Below, in pieces: positions 1-7,654 of a stretch of DNA of 13,890 bases (its first letter is position 1; the number at the start of each line of letters is the position of its first letter). The stretch spans positions 1 to 13,890 of the forward strand of contig NZ_CAMKXG010000072.1 in NCBI RefSeq assembly GCF_946477055.1, in the 5' to 3' direction. Under the pieces are notes generated by a model. It saw nothing but the letters and a program-made list of their open reading frames with translations, searched no databases and was not told the DNA's origin. Position numbers and translations under genes: made by a program. The stretch is from Lonsdalea britannica (GTDB taxonomy: Bacteria > Pseudomonadota > Gammaproteobacteria > Enterobacterales > Enterobacteriaceae).

Positions 1-1133
1 TAAAAGCAACGCTGCAATCGCTGGAAACGGCGCAGCAGACGCGCTGGAATCTGTTGGGCAATCAGAGCGTCAAAGAAGTCCAGGCGCAACTGCGTCAGCA
101 GGCACAAGATGACGAACGCGACCTCCGACTGGCGCAGGAGAAATGGCAGTCAGGTCAGTCGCAGCTCAGTCGGATGTCCGGCGAGAAACAGTCGCTGGAA
201 CAGCAGTTGCAGCGCACTGAAAATACGCTGAAAGAAGCGGCCAGCCGCTTTACCGACGCGTTGCAGGCCAGTCCATTCAATGATGAAGACGACTTCACCC
301 GCGCGCTGTTGAGCGAAGAGGCGCGCGAGCAGCTGACCGCGCTGAAAGAACGATTAAATCAGCGTCAGCAACAGGCTGATGCGCTGCACGCGCAGGCAGA
401 AGAAAAACTGGCCCAGCATCAGGCGGCCAGACCCGAAACACTGCCGGAAGACTTGGTCTATGCTGACGTGCTGCAAATGCTCGTCGAGCTCGGCAACCTG
501 CTGAAAAGCGTTGCTCAGCAACAGGGCGAGATCCGTCAACAGCTGCAAAGCGACCAGCAGTTGCAGGACAAACAACGTACCTTGCTGGAAGAGGTCGCGC
601 GGCGCAGACAGCAGTGCGAAGACTGGGCGCAGCTTAATCAGCTGATCGGATCTCAGAAAGGCGATAAGTTCAGACGTTTCGCACAGGGGCTGACGCTGGA
701 TCATCTGGTGTATCTGGCCAACCGCCAGCTGTCGCGCTTGCACGGACGCTACCTGCTGCAGCGTAAAGCGTCCGACACGCTGGAACTGCAGGTGGTCGAC
801 ACCTGGCAGGCGGACGCCACGCGAGATACCCGCACGCTCTCCGGCGGCGAAAGTTTCCTGGTCAGCCTGTCGCTGGCGCTGGCGCTTTCCGATCTGGTGA
901 GCAACAAGACCCGCATTGATTCGCTGTTCCTCGACGAAGGCTTCGGGTCGCTGGACGGAGACACGCTAGACTCCGCGCTGGACGTACTCGACAACCTCAA
1001 CGCAACAGGGAAATCCATCGGCGTCATCAGCCATGTCGAAGCAATGAAAGAGCGTATTCAGGTGCAAATTCGCGTGAAAAAACGCAACGGGCTGGGAATC
1101 AGCCAGCTGGACAGTCAGTACGCGGTCAAATAA
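1..1133 (+). CDS. sbcC: SbcC, exonuclease subunit (C-terminal part only)
   Basis: This is the C-terminal third (about 376 codons, frame open at the left edge) of SbcC, the SMC/Rad50-like ATPase of the SbcCD nuclease that cleaves hairpins and processes DNA double-strand ends. E. coli SbcC has about 1,048 residues, so the N-terminal Walker A lobe and the zinc hook lie outside the window. The first 200 or so residues are the returning arm of the coiled coil, rich in Gln, Glu, Leu and Arg. The C-terminal ATPase lobe follows: ABC signature LSGGES near 835-855, Walker B with the catalytic acid (LFLDEGFG) near 925-950, D-loop GSLD, and the switch histidine in ISHVE near 1025-1040. The partner nuclease gene sbcD would be expected upstream, outside the window. 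The frame is intact to its TAA. A TTG at 54 is not the start. Confidence 0.95.
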   Translation, partial: KATLQSLETAQQTRWNLLGNQSVKEVQAQLRQQAQDDERDLRLAQEKWQSGQSQLSRMSGEKQSLEQQLQRTENTLKEAASRFTDALQASPFNDEDDFTRALLSEEAREQLTALKERLNQRQQQADALHAQAEEKLAQHQAARPETLPEDLVYADVLQMLVELGNLLKSVAQQQGEIRQQLQSDQQLQDKQRTLLEEVARRRQQCEDWAQLNQLIGSQKGDKFRRFAQGLTLDHLVYLANRQLSRLHGRYLLQRKASDTLELQVVDTWQADATRDTRTLSGGESFLVSLSLALALSDLVSNKTRIDSLFLDEGFGSLDGDTLDSALDVLDNLNATGKSIGVISHVEAMKERIQVQIRVKKRNGLGISQLDSQYAVK

Positions 1134-1159
1134 CCCCGGCCTGACCCCCTCACCCACCC

Positions 1160-1202
1160 GGCGGGCGACGACAACCTCGTTTTTATCTTAACGTCGCCCG
1201 CC
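1160..1202. terminator. Hairpin after sbcC
   Basis: A perfect 11-bp inverted repeat (GGCGGGCGACG at 1160-1170 and its complement at 1192-1202) begins 26 bases after the sbcC stop. The loop is 21 bases and contains a T5 run, but no T-run follows the stem, so it is not a classical intrinsic terminator. It may stabilise the sbcC mRNA 3' end or insulate rdgC. The call as a terminator is an inference from its position. Confidence 0.4.
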
Positions 1203-1275
1203 TCAGTCGTTATCATGCGCGCTGACATTAATCCTGCGCGCGTCTTCTTTTTGCGCATCAGCCTGGAATAACAGA

Positions 1276-2187
1276 ATGCTGTGGTTTAAAAATTTAATGA
1301 TTTATCGCCTCAGCCGCGACGTCCGTTTGTCCGCGGATGAGATGGAAAAGCAGCTAGCCTCATTCTCCTTCACGCCGTGCGGCAGTCAGGATATGACCAA
1401 AAGCGGTTGGGTGACGCCGATGGGTTCCCACAGCGATGCCTTGACGCATGAAGTTAACGGCCAAATTCTGATCTGCGCCCGCAAAGAGGAAAAGATCCTG
1501 CCGTCGCCGGTCATCAAGCAGGCGCTGGAAGCCAAAATCGATAAGCTGGAAAACGAACAGCATCGCAAACTGAAAAAAACCGAGAAAGACGCCCTCAAGG
1601 ACGAAGTGCTGCACAGCTTACTGCCGCGCGCATTCAGCCGTTTCAGCCAGGTTTGGCTGTGGATTGATACGGTCAACGGCCTGATTATGGTCGACGCCGC
1701 CAGCGCCAAAAAAGCGGAAGATACGTTGGCGTTGCTGCGCAAAACGCTCGGTTCTCTGCCGGTCGTGCCGCTGACGATGGAAAGCCCTATCGAGCTGACG
1801 ATGACCGAATGGGTCCGCTCCGGCACAACACCGCAGGGCTTTGCGTTGCAGGATGAAGCCGAGCTGAAGGCTATTTTGGAAGACGGCGGCATCATCCGCT
1901 GTAAGAAGCAAGACCTGCTCAGCGACGAAATTGCCGCGCATATCGAAGCGCAAAAGCTGGTGACCAAGCTGGCTCTGGATTGGCAGGAACGCGTTCAGTT
2001 GATGCTGTGCGACGATGGGTCGCTGAAACGCCTGAAATTCTCCGACGAGCTGCGGGAACAGAATGACGATATCGACCGTGAAGATTTCGCGCAGAAATTC
2101 GATGCGGATTTCATTCTGATGACCGCTGAACTGGCGGCGCTCATCGCTAACCTGATCGAAGCGCTGGGCGGAGAAGCTCCGCGTTAA
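1276..2187 (+). CDS. rdgC: RdgC, recombination-associated DNA-binding protein
   Basis: RdgC is a nucleoid-associated protein that forms a ring-shaped dimer around double-stranded DNA and restrains RecA-promoted strand exchange. The product has 303 residues, the same length as E. coli RdgC. It begins with the family's hallmark [14 protein letters not shown] and contains the conserved blocks [64 protein letters not shown] and [17 protein letters not shown]. The ATG start fixes the invariant N-terminus; only a weak GGA (about 9 bases upstream) serves as ribosome binding site. It lies 142 bases after sbcC on the same strand and converges with the chemoreceptor gene. In E. coli, mak and araJ separate rdgC from sbcC; they are absent here. 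Confidence 0.98.
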   Translation: MLWFKNLMIYRLSRDVRLSADEMEKQLASFSFTPCGSQDMTKSGWVTPMGSHSDALTHEVNGQILICARKEEKILPSPVIKQALEAKIDKLENEQHRKLKKTEKDALKDEVLHSLLPRAFSRFSQVWLWIDTVNGLIMVDAASAKKAEDTLALLRKTLGSLPVVPLTMESPIELTMTEWVRSGTTPQGFALQDEAELKAILEDGGIIRCKKQDLLSDEIAAHIEAQKLVTKLALDWQERVQLMLCDDGSLKRLKFSDELREQNDDIDREDFAQKFDADFILMTAELAALIANLIEALGGEAPR

Positions 2188-2211
2188 TGCCCTCCGCTTC
2201 TTCGTCAACAC

Positions 2212-2233
2212 TCCCCCGCCGAAAGGCGGGGGA
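2212..2233. terminator. Hairpin between convergent rdgC and chemoreceptor genes
   Basis: An 8-bp all-GC stem (CCCCCGCC / GGCGGGGG, extended by one T-A pair) closes on a GAAA tetraloop in the 53-base gap between two convergent stop codons. Neither side has a run of T, so it could act as a weak bidirectional terminator or a barrier to 3' exonucleases for both mRNAs. Confidence 0.55.
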
Positions 2234-2240
2234 ATGACGA

Positions 2241-4031
2241 TTACAGTTTGAAGTGTCCGACCGCCGAATTCAGCTCCTCGGTTTGCGATTGCAGCGAAGC
2301 AAACGCGGCGGCAGATTCCTGAACCAACGCCGCATTCTGCTGCACCATCGAGTCCAGCTGCGCCATCGCCTTGTTGATCTCCTGAATCCCGCGCATCTGC
2401 TCTTCCGATGCATGGGTGATCTCTGACATCACCGTGGTCACCGTCGACACGCCGCCAACGATTTCATTCATGGTGCTGCTGGCCTGACGCACCTGTTTCG
2501 AACCTGCGCCTACGCTGCGTACCGTGGATTCGATCAGCTCCTTGATCTCTTTTGCCGCCTGGGCGCTACGCTGAGCAAGCGCTCGCACCTCTCCGGCAAC
2601 AACCGCAAATCCTCGACCCTGCTCACCGGCTCGCGCGGCCTCGACCGCGGCGTTGAGCGCCAGAATGTTGGTCTGGAACGCAATGCCGTCGATCACGCCG
2701 ATGATGTCGCCGATTTTACCGGAAGCCACCACGATATCGTCCATGGTCACAATCACGTCCGAGACCACTTTGCCGCCGCTGCGGGCGTCTTTCGCCAGTA
2801 TCAGTGAGCGCTCATTCACATGCTGCGCCGATCCCGCCGACTGAGTGACCGTCGCCGAAATCTGTTCCAGCGCCGACGCCGTTTGCTGCAGGCTCGCCGC
2901 AGACGCCTCGGTTCGAGAGGACAAGTCGTTATTGCCCGCAGAGATTTCGTTGGCCGCCATCTGTAGCGAGGCGCTCACGTCGCGAATTTGCAGCATAATC
3001 ATGCTGAGTTTGTCGACGAACGTGTTGAACGAGCGGGCGATTTGCGCCACTTCGTCATGACCGTCATCCGGCAAGCGGCGGGTCAGGTCATTCGTCCCAT
3101 TGCTGATGTCGTCCATAGCATCACGCACCTGCAACAGACGTCTCAGAGACGAATTCACCATCAGGCCGACGATCAGCGATCCCAACAGCGCAATGACCAC
3201 CAGCGTAATCACCGACGTCAGGAGCAGCGAGTGCATCCCCGCCGTGGCCTGCGCCTTATCCAACGCCACCAGCACATACCAGTCCGTCCCCGCGACAGGC
3301 TTAGCCAACACCAGCTTGCTGACGCCGGAGAGGGTGACCTCGACAGGGGTTTTGGCGGACAACACGCGATCCAAGGCAATATCCGGCGCGATATCCTTCA
3401 GCGGCTTCATCGTCAGCTCGGGGTTGGGGTGAGCGATGATGGTGCCGTCGGCCTGAATGAGCAGACCGTAACTCTCGGTCGTAGGATGAATGGCGTTGAC
3501 GTTGGCAATGACGTTCTTCATCGCCATATCGCTGCCTACCACGCCTTTGAGGGTGCCGTTATCAACCACCGGTGCCACAAACGAGACCACGATGGTATTC
3601 GTGACCATGTCCACGTAGGGGGCGGTCACCAGCGGTTTTCCGGCTTTCACCGCCTGCTGATACCACGGCCGCACCGTCGGGTTATAGTCCGCGGGGATGC
3701 CGCCAGTCTCGACGAACTTCGCCGTTCCGTTGGCGTAGCCCATATACACGTTGATGAAGTCGCCGGAACGGGTAATCTGTCGGAATATCGGCACAGGATC
3801 GTCGCTACCCCCGGCGACGTCGTACAACGAAGCCATCATCTGTTTTTTCGATTCCACCCAGTCGCCAATAGCCAAACTATGGCTTTCTGTGACGGCGGAC
3901 AGCATATTATTAATGGATTTGTCGTTATATTTCCCTGCCACCTGATAATTCAGCAAGGTATTAATCATCAGAGAAAATACGATAATTGCGGTACATACAG
4001 CCAAAATACGAGCGCGTGTAGTCTTGAGCAT
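2241..4031 (-). CDS. Methyl-accepting chemotaxis protein with dCache amino-acid sensor
   Basis: A transmembrane chemoreceptor of 596 residues that signals through CheA/CheW to the flagellar motor. Order: transmembrane segment about 8-28, periplasmic dCache domain about 33-265, transmembrane segment about 270-293, HAMP about 294-345, then a long methylation/signalling coiled coil with the conserved hairpin tip ([20 protein letters not shown] region, 455-474). The sensor has Y116, R121, W123, Y124, Y139, D141 and D168 with the spacing of the known amino-acid-binding dCache motif, so an amino acid ligand is likely. The C-terminus ends GHFKL, without the NWETF-type pentapeptide that tethers CheR and CheB. 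I chose the ATG at 4031 (MLKTTRARI, typical of this receptor group); a TTG three codons upstream at 4040 is the alternative. The ribosome binding site is weak for both. The exact receptor name cannot be told. Confidence 0.95.
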   Translation of the reverse strand: MLKTTRARILAVCTAIIVFSLMINTLLNYQVAGKYNDKSINNMLSAVTESHSLAIGDWVESKKQMMASLYDVAGGSDDPVPIFRQITRSGDFINVYMGYANGTAKFVETGGIPADYNPTVRPWYQQAVKAGKPLVTAPYVDMVTNTIVVSFVAPVVDNGTLKGVVGSDMAMKNVIANVNAIHPTTESYGLLIQADGTIIAHPNPELTMKPLKDIAPDIALDRVLSAKTPVEVTLSGVSKLVLAKPVAGTDWYVLVALDKAQATAGMHSLLLTSVITLVVIALLGSLIVGLMVNSSLRRLLQVRDAMDDISNGTNDLTRRLPDDGHDEVAQIARSFNTFVDKLSMIMLQIRDVSASLQMAANEISAGNNDLSSRTEASAASLQQTASALEQISATVTQSAGSAQHVNERSLILAKDARSGGKVVSDVIVTMDDIVVASGKIGDIIGVIDGIAFQTNILALNAAVEAARAGEQGRGFAVVAGEVRALAQRSAQAAKEIKELIESTVRSVGAGSKQVRQASSTMNEIVGGVSTVTTVMSEITHASEEQMRGIQEINKAMAQLDSMVQQNAALVQESAAAFASLQSQTEELNSAVGHFKL

Positions 4032-4340
4032 AATAGTCAACCATTTGTAATAAGGATTTGAATATCCAATATAATTTCCTCAATCAAATGCAGAGGCTTT
4101 CTTTTCTTTATAGACTCGGCCAGCGTTTCGCGTCCCCCTCCTGATTAGCACCTTTCCCTCCCGCGCCGCGGCGGGGCCCTTCAGCAAAATACAACGGGAG
4201 GGCATTTATTCACAGCGTTATGTCCTTTTTTTAATATAAGAAAACAGCATCAGAATCCAGGAATTATGCGGCTACGCAATCCATCAATAAAAATAGAACA
4301 CTGCGTGCCATAGGCAATTTTTATATTTTAAAAAAGCACG

Positions 4341-4367
4341 TAAAGTTTTTATTTCATCTGCCGATAA
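4341..4367 (+). promoter_or_regulatory. Sigma-28 (FliA) flagellar promoter, exact consensus
   Basis: TAAAGTTT, 11 bases, GCCGATAA: this is identical to the enterobacterial FliA consensus at all 16 specified positions with the standard spacer. Transcription would start at about 4373-4376 and run rightwards. It does not face the neighbouring chemoreceptor gene, which is transcribed leftwards. The next genes to the right, ppnP and aroL, are on the other strand. The target is therefore either a small RNA, a small protein, or an antisense transcript of ppnP. The motif is seen directly; its activity is inferred. Confidence 0.8.
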
Positions 4368-4384
4368 TGCGCCGCCAGAAAATA

Positions 4385-4513
4385 ATGAATCACAGTTCCA
4401 TGCGTAATAAGAAAATATTTTCACGGCGACCGTTCATTGATTGCATTATGCGAGAAATAACGCATCAGCGCGTGAATAGGTGGAATGTCATTTTCCTCAA
4501 CCACAACGAGTAG
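4385..4513 (+). CDS. Possible 42-residue small protein downstream of FliA promoter
   Basis: An ATG-started frame of 42 codons begins about 10 bases after the predicted FliA transcription start. The peptide is basic and hydrophobic (MNHSSMRNKKIF at the start, ending FLNHNE), with no recognised domain. The leader is very short and only a poor AGAA precedes the ATG. It is listed only because an exact sigma-28 promoter directs transcription through it; chance is the alternative. Confidence 0.2.
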   Translation: MNHSSMRNKKIFSRRPFIDCIMREITHQRVNRWNVIFLNHNE

Positions 4514-4530
4514 AGAAAAAGAAACGCACT

Positions 4531-4629
4531 ATGACAGTAAACGCTGACGGCAGGATGGTGGAAGCAACGATAAGGGAATTACCCCACGGACTGATACGTC
4601 AACCGTGGGACAGCGAGCACCTTTTCTGA
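4531..4629 (+). CDS. Possible 32-residue small protein
   Basis: A short ATG-started frame (beginning MTVNADGRMVEA, ending SEHLF) follows an AG-rich sequence, AGAGAAAAAG, about 8 bases upstream. It lies on the presumed FliA transcript and ends inside the stem-loop at 4613-4639. It has no recognised homologue. Support is weak. Confidence 0.15.
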   Translation: MTVNADGRMVEATIRELPHGLIRQPWDSEHLF

Positions 4630-4639
4630 CGGTGCCCGC
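4613..4639. terminator. Stem-loop at the ppnP 3' side
   Basis: GCGAGCACC (4613-4621) pairs with GGTGCCCGC (4631-4639), 8 of 9 pairs with one A-C mismatch and a 9-base loop. On the plus strand it is followed by CTTTC, a weak U-tract, so it could end a rightward RNA from the FliA promoter (about 265-270 nt). On the minus strand it lies 18 bases after the ppnP stop. A second inverted repeat, CCCACGG/CCGTGGG at 4583-4609, lies just to the left. Confidence 0.35.
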
Positions 4640-4656
4640 CTTTCAGACGACGTCGA

Positions 4657-4941
4657 TTAGAGATATTTGCACAGATAAGCCGTGGGTTCGGCGACCTGCA
4701 AATTAAACTCGCTCTTCCCCGGGACGGAGAACGTTTCTCCTGCGGAGAACAGCTGCCATTCCACCGTCCCCGGCAGAAGCACGTTTAACGCGCCGCTGAT
4801 GACCGTCATTTCTTCGGCCTGACCCGTGCCGAAGGTGTACTCACCTTCCGCCATGACCCCTAAGCTCGCGCGGCCATCAGCGCTGTTATCAAAGCCGATC
4901 GATTTTACTTTTCCTGAGAAGTACTCGTTCACCTGCAGCAT
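4657..4941 (-). CDS. ppnP: PpnP, pyrimidine/purine nucleoside phosphorylase (YaiE)
   Basis: A 94-residue single-domain cupin that phosphorolyses many purine and pyrimidine nucleosides to the free base and ribose-1-phosphate in the cytoplasm. Its length equals that of E. coli YaiE/PpnP and it matches along its whole length: [17 protein letters not shown] at the start, [25 protein letters not shown], and the end [13 protein letters not shown] clear AGAGGA lies 7 bases before the ATG. In E. coli it is also near aroL and rdgC, so position supports the call. aroL lies 86 bases upstream on the same strand, so co-transcription is possible but not shown. Confidence 0.97.
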   Translation of the reverse strand: MLQVNEYFSGKVKSIGFDNSADGRASLGVMAEGEYTFGTGQAEEMTVISGALNVLLPGTVEWQLFSAGETFSVPGKSEFNLQVAEPTAYLCKYL

Positions 4942-5027
4942 ACAAACATCCTCTTATCGAACAGTCATCATGTTATGAAAATTCATATGGGAAAAAGACC
5001 GCACCGGCTGTCGCACGCGATGCGGAT

Positions 5028-5549
5028 TCAGACCGCCGTCAGTCTGAGCGCCTGCAATACGTCCGCCACAATGGACTGTGGCGTCTGTGTCGCATCAATG
5101 ACGTGGTGCGCGACAGACTGATAGAACGCCTCGCGTTCAGCCAGTACCGCCATCATTTCCGCCGCAATCGGGCGTCCCGTGAGCGTGGGCCGCTGCTCGG
5201 TCTGGGGATCGGCAACCAGTCGTTGGGCCAATAGCCCTGCCGGCGCATGCAGGTAGATGACTCTTCCCTGCTCTTGCATAAAACGTCGATTCTCGTCCAG
5301 CAGGACGATGCCGCCGCCGGTGGCAATGACGCTCTCAGGCTGCGTTACCGCCTGAAGCGCCGCGCTCTCGCGACGACGAAAACCGGGCCAGCCTTCCTGT
5401 GCAACAACATCAGCGACCGTCAGCTGGCTGGTTTCCTGCATAAAAATATCGGTATCAACGAACTTATAGCCGAGCGCACGCGCCAGCTCTCCGCCCACGG
5501 TAGTTTTGCCACACCCTCTGGCGCCAACCATAAAAATCGGTCGTGTCAT
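5028..5549 (-). CDS. aroL: AroL, shikimate kinase II
   Basis: Shikimate kinase phosphorylates the 3-hydroxyl of shikimate with ATP, the fifth step of the chorismate pathway. The product has 173 residues (E. coli AroL 174). Visible elements: Walker [10 protein letters not shown] at 9-17, the DTD metal/shikimate motif at 32-34, the shikimate-binding Arg in GFRRRE at about 58, the GGG loop at 78-80 (ATGGGIVLL), and the LID arginine in RPTLTGRP at about 120. Its closeness to ppnP and the E. coli gene order favour aroL over aroK. AAGGA precedes the ATG by about 10 bases and overlaps the stop of a decayed upstream frame. E. coli aroL is controlled by TyrR and TrpR; I saw no TGTAAA-N6-TTTACA box upstream here. 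Confidence 0.95.
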   Translation of the reverse strand: MTRPIFMVGARGCGKTTVGGELARALGYKFVDTDIFMQETSQLTVADVVAQEGWPGFRRRESAALQAVTQPESVIATGGGIVLLDENRRFMQEQGRVIYLHAPAGLLAQRLVADPQTEQRPTLTGRPIAAEMMAVLAEREAFYQSVAHHVIDATQTPQSIVADVLQALRLTAV

Positions 5550-5563
5550 GTAACGACGAGTCC

Positions 5564-5770
5564 TTAATTAATCATAGAACCTATCCCACAAGGCGTTATT
5601 GCCGCCGCCCGTTTGGACGCCAACAGCGCAGCGAAACCGGCGCGCACACGGGAGTGCGAGAAGGTGTCGAGCACGGTCAGGCCCGAATGACAGCTGACAT
5701 CGCCCGCAGAGAATAGGCTCTGAGTCGACGGCCATCACACCGGCCGTCTTCTGTCATACCAAGAGTTGAA
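5564..5770 (-). pseudogene. Probable decayed 3' end of an FAD-dependent oxidoreductase
   Basis: A 56-codon open stretch (5734 down to the TAA at 5564) without its own start reads QSLFSAGDVSCHSGLTVL and then a helix RVRAGFAALLASKRAA. LFSAGD is the C-terminal FAD-binding motif of pyridine-nucleotide-disulfide-type oxidoreductases, and a following helix with AGxAA spacing is normal for that family. Just upstream, the other two minus frames carry TEDGR and VMAVDS, as expected before that motif, but broken by at least two frameshifts and a TGA. Codons have the GC-rich third positions of real genes here. The remnant stops 14 bases before the aroL ATG. Family assignment rests on one short motif, so this may be a chance reading. 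Confidence 0.4.
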
Positions 5771-5840
5771 TCATACAAGCAAAGCGAGGGAATAAGAATA
5801 TCGAACCGCCGCAACGCGGCGATGACACGGGCGTCAACGT

Positions 5841-5867
5841 AAGAAAGCCGCGAGGCGAAAGCGGCTT
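5841..5867 (-). terminator. Probable intrinsic terminator of the YojI-type transporter gene
   Basis: On the minus strand a 7-bp stem AAGCCGC/GCGGCTT (5861-5867 with 5845-5851), 9-base loop, begins 1 base after the transporter stop codon and is followed by the short tract TTTCTT. The T-tract is weak but position and stem fit an intrinsic terminator. Confidence 0.5.
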
Positions 5868-5868
5868 G

Positions 5869-7527
5869 TCAGCGCGCCTCGCCCTCTTCAGGACGGTTAA
5901 TCCTCGCGACGGCATCGCGGCTGGCGTCGGCGCGGGCTTGGCCGGTCAGTTCAACCAGTTGACCGGCGCGCATCTCCAGTAATCGATCCGCCTGACCAAA
6001 ATAGTGATCGTCATGGCTGATGGCGATAACCGTTTTGCCTTCGGCCATCAGGTACGGCAACAGCACCTGATAAAACACGCGTCGGAACTGAGGATCCTGG
6101 TCGGCGGCCCATTCATCCAGCAGCAGGATTTCTCGCTGCTCCGCCAGCGCCAGCAGCAAAGCGACCCGCTTACGCTGCCCCTGAGACAACGACAGATTTT
6201 CGATGTGAGTCCCGTTCAGCTTCAGTTTGTGCTGCATGTTGAGACGCCCCACCCAGCGTTCGATCAGCGTCGCGGGCGGCGCTTCGCCTTGCGGTCCCAT
6301 CAAGCGGTCAAACAGATGACAATCGGTAAAGACCGCGGAGAACAACGCCTGATAGTTCGGCAGCGACACCGGATTGCCATCCAACAGAATCTGTCCGCTC
6401 ACCGGCGTGTAAAGCCCGGTCAGCAACATCGCCAGCGTGGACTTTCCGCTGCCGTTGCCACCGATGACAAACACCTGCTCGCCACGTTGAATACGCACGT
6501 TGATCGGACCGACATCAAAGCCGGATTGCCCATAGCGGAAGCAGACGTCGCGTAGCTCGACACATTGCCAGTGCGGCGGCGGCGCGAATGCAGGAAACCC
6601 TTCCTGATAAGGATTCAGCTTGAGTCGACGCAGTTTATCAAACGCCACCTGTGCGCTGAGCAGCGTCGGCAATGCGCCGACCGCCTGCAACAGCGGCGTA
6701 CGCAGGAATAACAGCGTCAGCGAATAGGTCGCAGCCACCGTGTTGTCCGCCCAGCCCAGACCATTCGCCATGAAAAACGCCGCGCCAATCGTGCCTAGCA
6801 TCATAATATTCGACCAGTTGATGGCGCTGAGATGATAGGAGTCAGCACGCACGATATGGTGCTGATATTCGTTGGCATGCTGCTGATAATCCTCTTCGTA
6901 CAGCCGCTGGGCGCGGTCCCGATTCAGTCCCAGCTCCTTGCATCCCGAAATGACCCGCTCATAGTCTTCATGCAGGCTATCCTCCATTTCCCTCACGCGG
7001 TTGAAATGGCGGTAAACGCGCGAAACCAGCCAATATCCGCCCCAGATCGTGATCGTCACCCACAGCGTAGTGAACAGCATCATCCGCGGCGACAGCCACG
7101 CCAGATAACCGGCGGCACCGACGGTCAGGACCACGCCTTGCACCAGTTCTGGCAGACGAACGAAAGCGATGGTGATACTGCGGATATCGTTAGAAAGGCT
7201 AGCGAGCAGCTGCGCATGGCCGATGTGGGTAATGCGTTCCACGCCCGTATCCAGAATGCGTTTGATGAGCTGTCCGCGCATACGGCTCACAAAGTGGTGC
7301 CCTAATAGCGTCAACGCCAGCTGGGCCCCCAACGTGATCATCATCAGCAGCAGAAGTAAGCCCAGAAACTGCGGCAGCACCCAGAGGTCAGAATGTGTGG
7401 TGGCAATGAGCCGCTGATTGATAAACGCAATCAGGCCGATCCCCAGCGCCGCGCTGGCCAGACTCAGCAGAATGACGGCGATAAACGGCCAGCGATATTG
7501 CCGGTAAACAAGGTGAATCAGCTCCAT
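5869..7527 (-). CDS. yojI: YojI-type ABC exporter (fused permease and ATPase)
   Basis: An inner-membrane half-transporter of the cyclic-peptide exporter family (SyrD/PvdE/YojI). E. coli YojI, working with TolC, exports microcin J25 and has been linked to cysteine export; the native substrate here is unknown. The 552-residue product aligns from end to end with YojI (547). Membrane domain about 1-300, with helices near 14-35, 53-73, 126-145, 150-170 and 240-285. ATPase domain: Walker [10 protein letters not shown] at 356-364, signature LSQGQRKR at 447-454, Walker [13 protein letters not shown] at 467-478, and switch histidine H505. I chose the ATG at 7527 because [15 protein letters not shown] matches the YojI start; an in-frame ATG at 7539 would add MRDL but has no Shine-Dalgarno. 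It stands alone, downstream of the methionine-synthase-like gene and a terminator. Confidence 0.93.
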   Translation of the reverse strand: MELIHLVYRQYRWPFIAVILLSLASAALGIGLIAFINQRLIATTHSDLWVLPQFLGLLLLLMMITLGAQLALTLLGHHFVSRMRGQLIKRILDTGVERITHIGHAQLLASLSNDIRSITIAFVRLPELVQGVVLTVGAAGYLAWLSPRMMLFTTLWVTITIWGGYWLVSRVYRHFNRVREMEDSLHEDYERVISGCKELGLNRDRAQRLYEEDYQQHANEYQHHIVRADSYHLSAINWSNIMMLGTIGAAFFMANGLGWADNTVAATYSLTLLFLRTPLLQAVGALPTLLSAQVAFDKLRRLKLNPYQEGFPAFAPPPHWQCVELRDVCFRYGQSGFDVGPINVRIQRGEQVFVIGGNGSGKSTLAMLLTGLYTPVSGQILLDGNPVSLPNYQALFSAVFTDCHLFDRLMGPQGEAPPATLIERWVGRLNMQHKLKLNGTHIENLSLSQGQRKRVALLLALAEQREILLLDEWAADQDPQFRRVFYQVLLPYLMAEGKTVIAISHDDHYFGQADRLLEMRAGQLVELTGQARADASRDAVARINRPEEGEAR

Positions 7528-7597
7528 GAGATCCCGCATGATGAGAAGTTGGATGCAGCCAGTGTAGTTAGCGGCGAAACGATATCAATCAGTTATT

Positions 7598-7627
7598 AAA
7601 GGCGGTCGCGACTAGCACCGCCTTTTT
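7598..7627. terminator. Intrinsic terminator between MetE-like gene and yojI
   Basis: A 9-bp stem AAAGGCGGT (7598-7606) / ACCGCCTTT (7617-7625) with a 10-base loop. T-rich tails are present on both sides: TTTTTCG on the plus strand, TTTAATAA on the minus strand. By position it ends the minus-strand methionine-synthase-like transcript, whose stop lies 28 bases away, and separates it from yojI. The stronger T-run points the other way, where no gene is known. Confidence 0.7.
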
Positions 7628-7654
7628 CGTTAACCGGCCACCGGATGCTGGGAC

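Larger units (their letters stand above)
4042..4656. other. AT-rich gene-poor stretch between chemoreceptor and ppnP
   Basis: No established gene lies in these 615 bases. They hold the leader of the chemoreceptor gene (no sigma-28 motif facing it was found), an 8-bp inverted repeat CCCTCCCG/CGGGAGGG at 4156-4163 and 4195-4202 flanking a 10-base palindrome CGCCGCGGCG, a perfect rightward sigma-28 promoter at 4341-4367, and two short plus-strand frames (4385-4513 and 4531-4629), followed by a stem-loop at 4613-4639. Confidence 0.7.
5550..5868. other. Intergenic stretch aroL to yojI
   Basis: The 319 bases hold no intact gene. The left two thirds (5564 to about 5770) read, on the minus strand, as fragments of an oxidoreductase (separate entry). 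Tandem hairpins lie at 5707-5722 (CAGAG/CTCTG) and 5727-5748 (GACGGCC/GGCCGTC). The right end holds the probable terminator of the ABC transporter gene. Confidence 0.6.

Noticed and set aside
2988..4061. A 357-codon plus-strand open frame opposite the chemoreceptor gene
   Set aside because: It is a His/Arg/Gln-rich mirror frame caused by GC-rich third positions of the chemoreceptor gene; no ribosome binding site and no family resemblance.
5550..5650. TyrR/TrpR control sites upstream of aroL
   Set aside because: Looked for TGTAAA-N6-TTTACA-like boxes because E. coli aroL has them; none was found.
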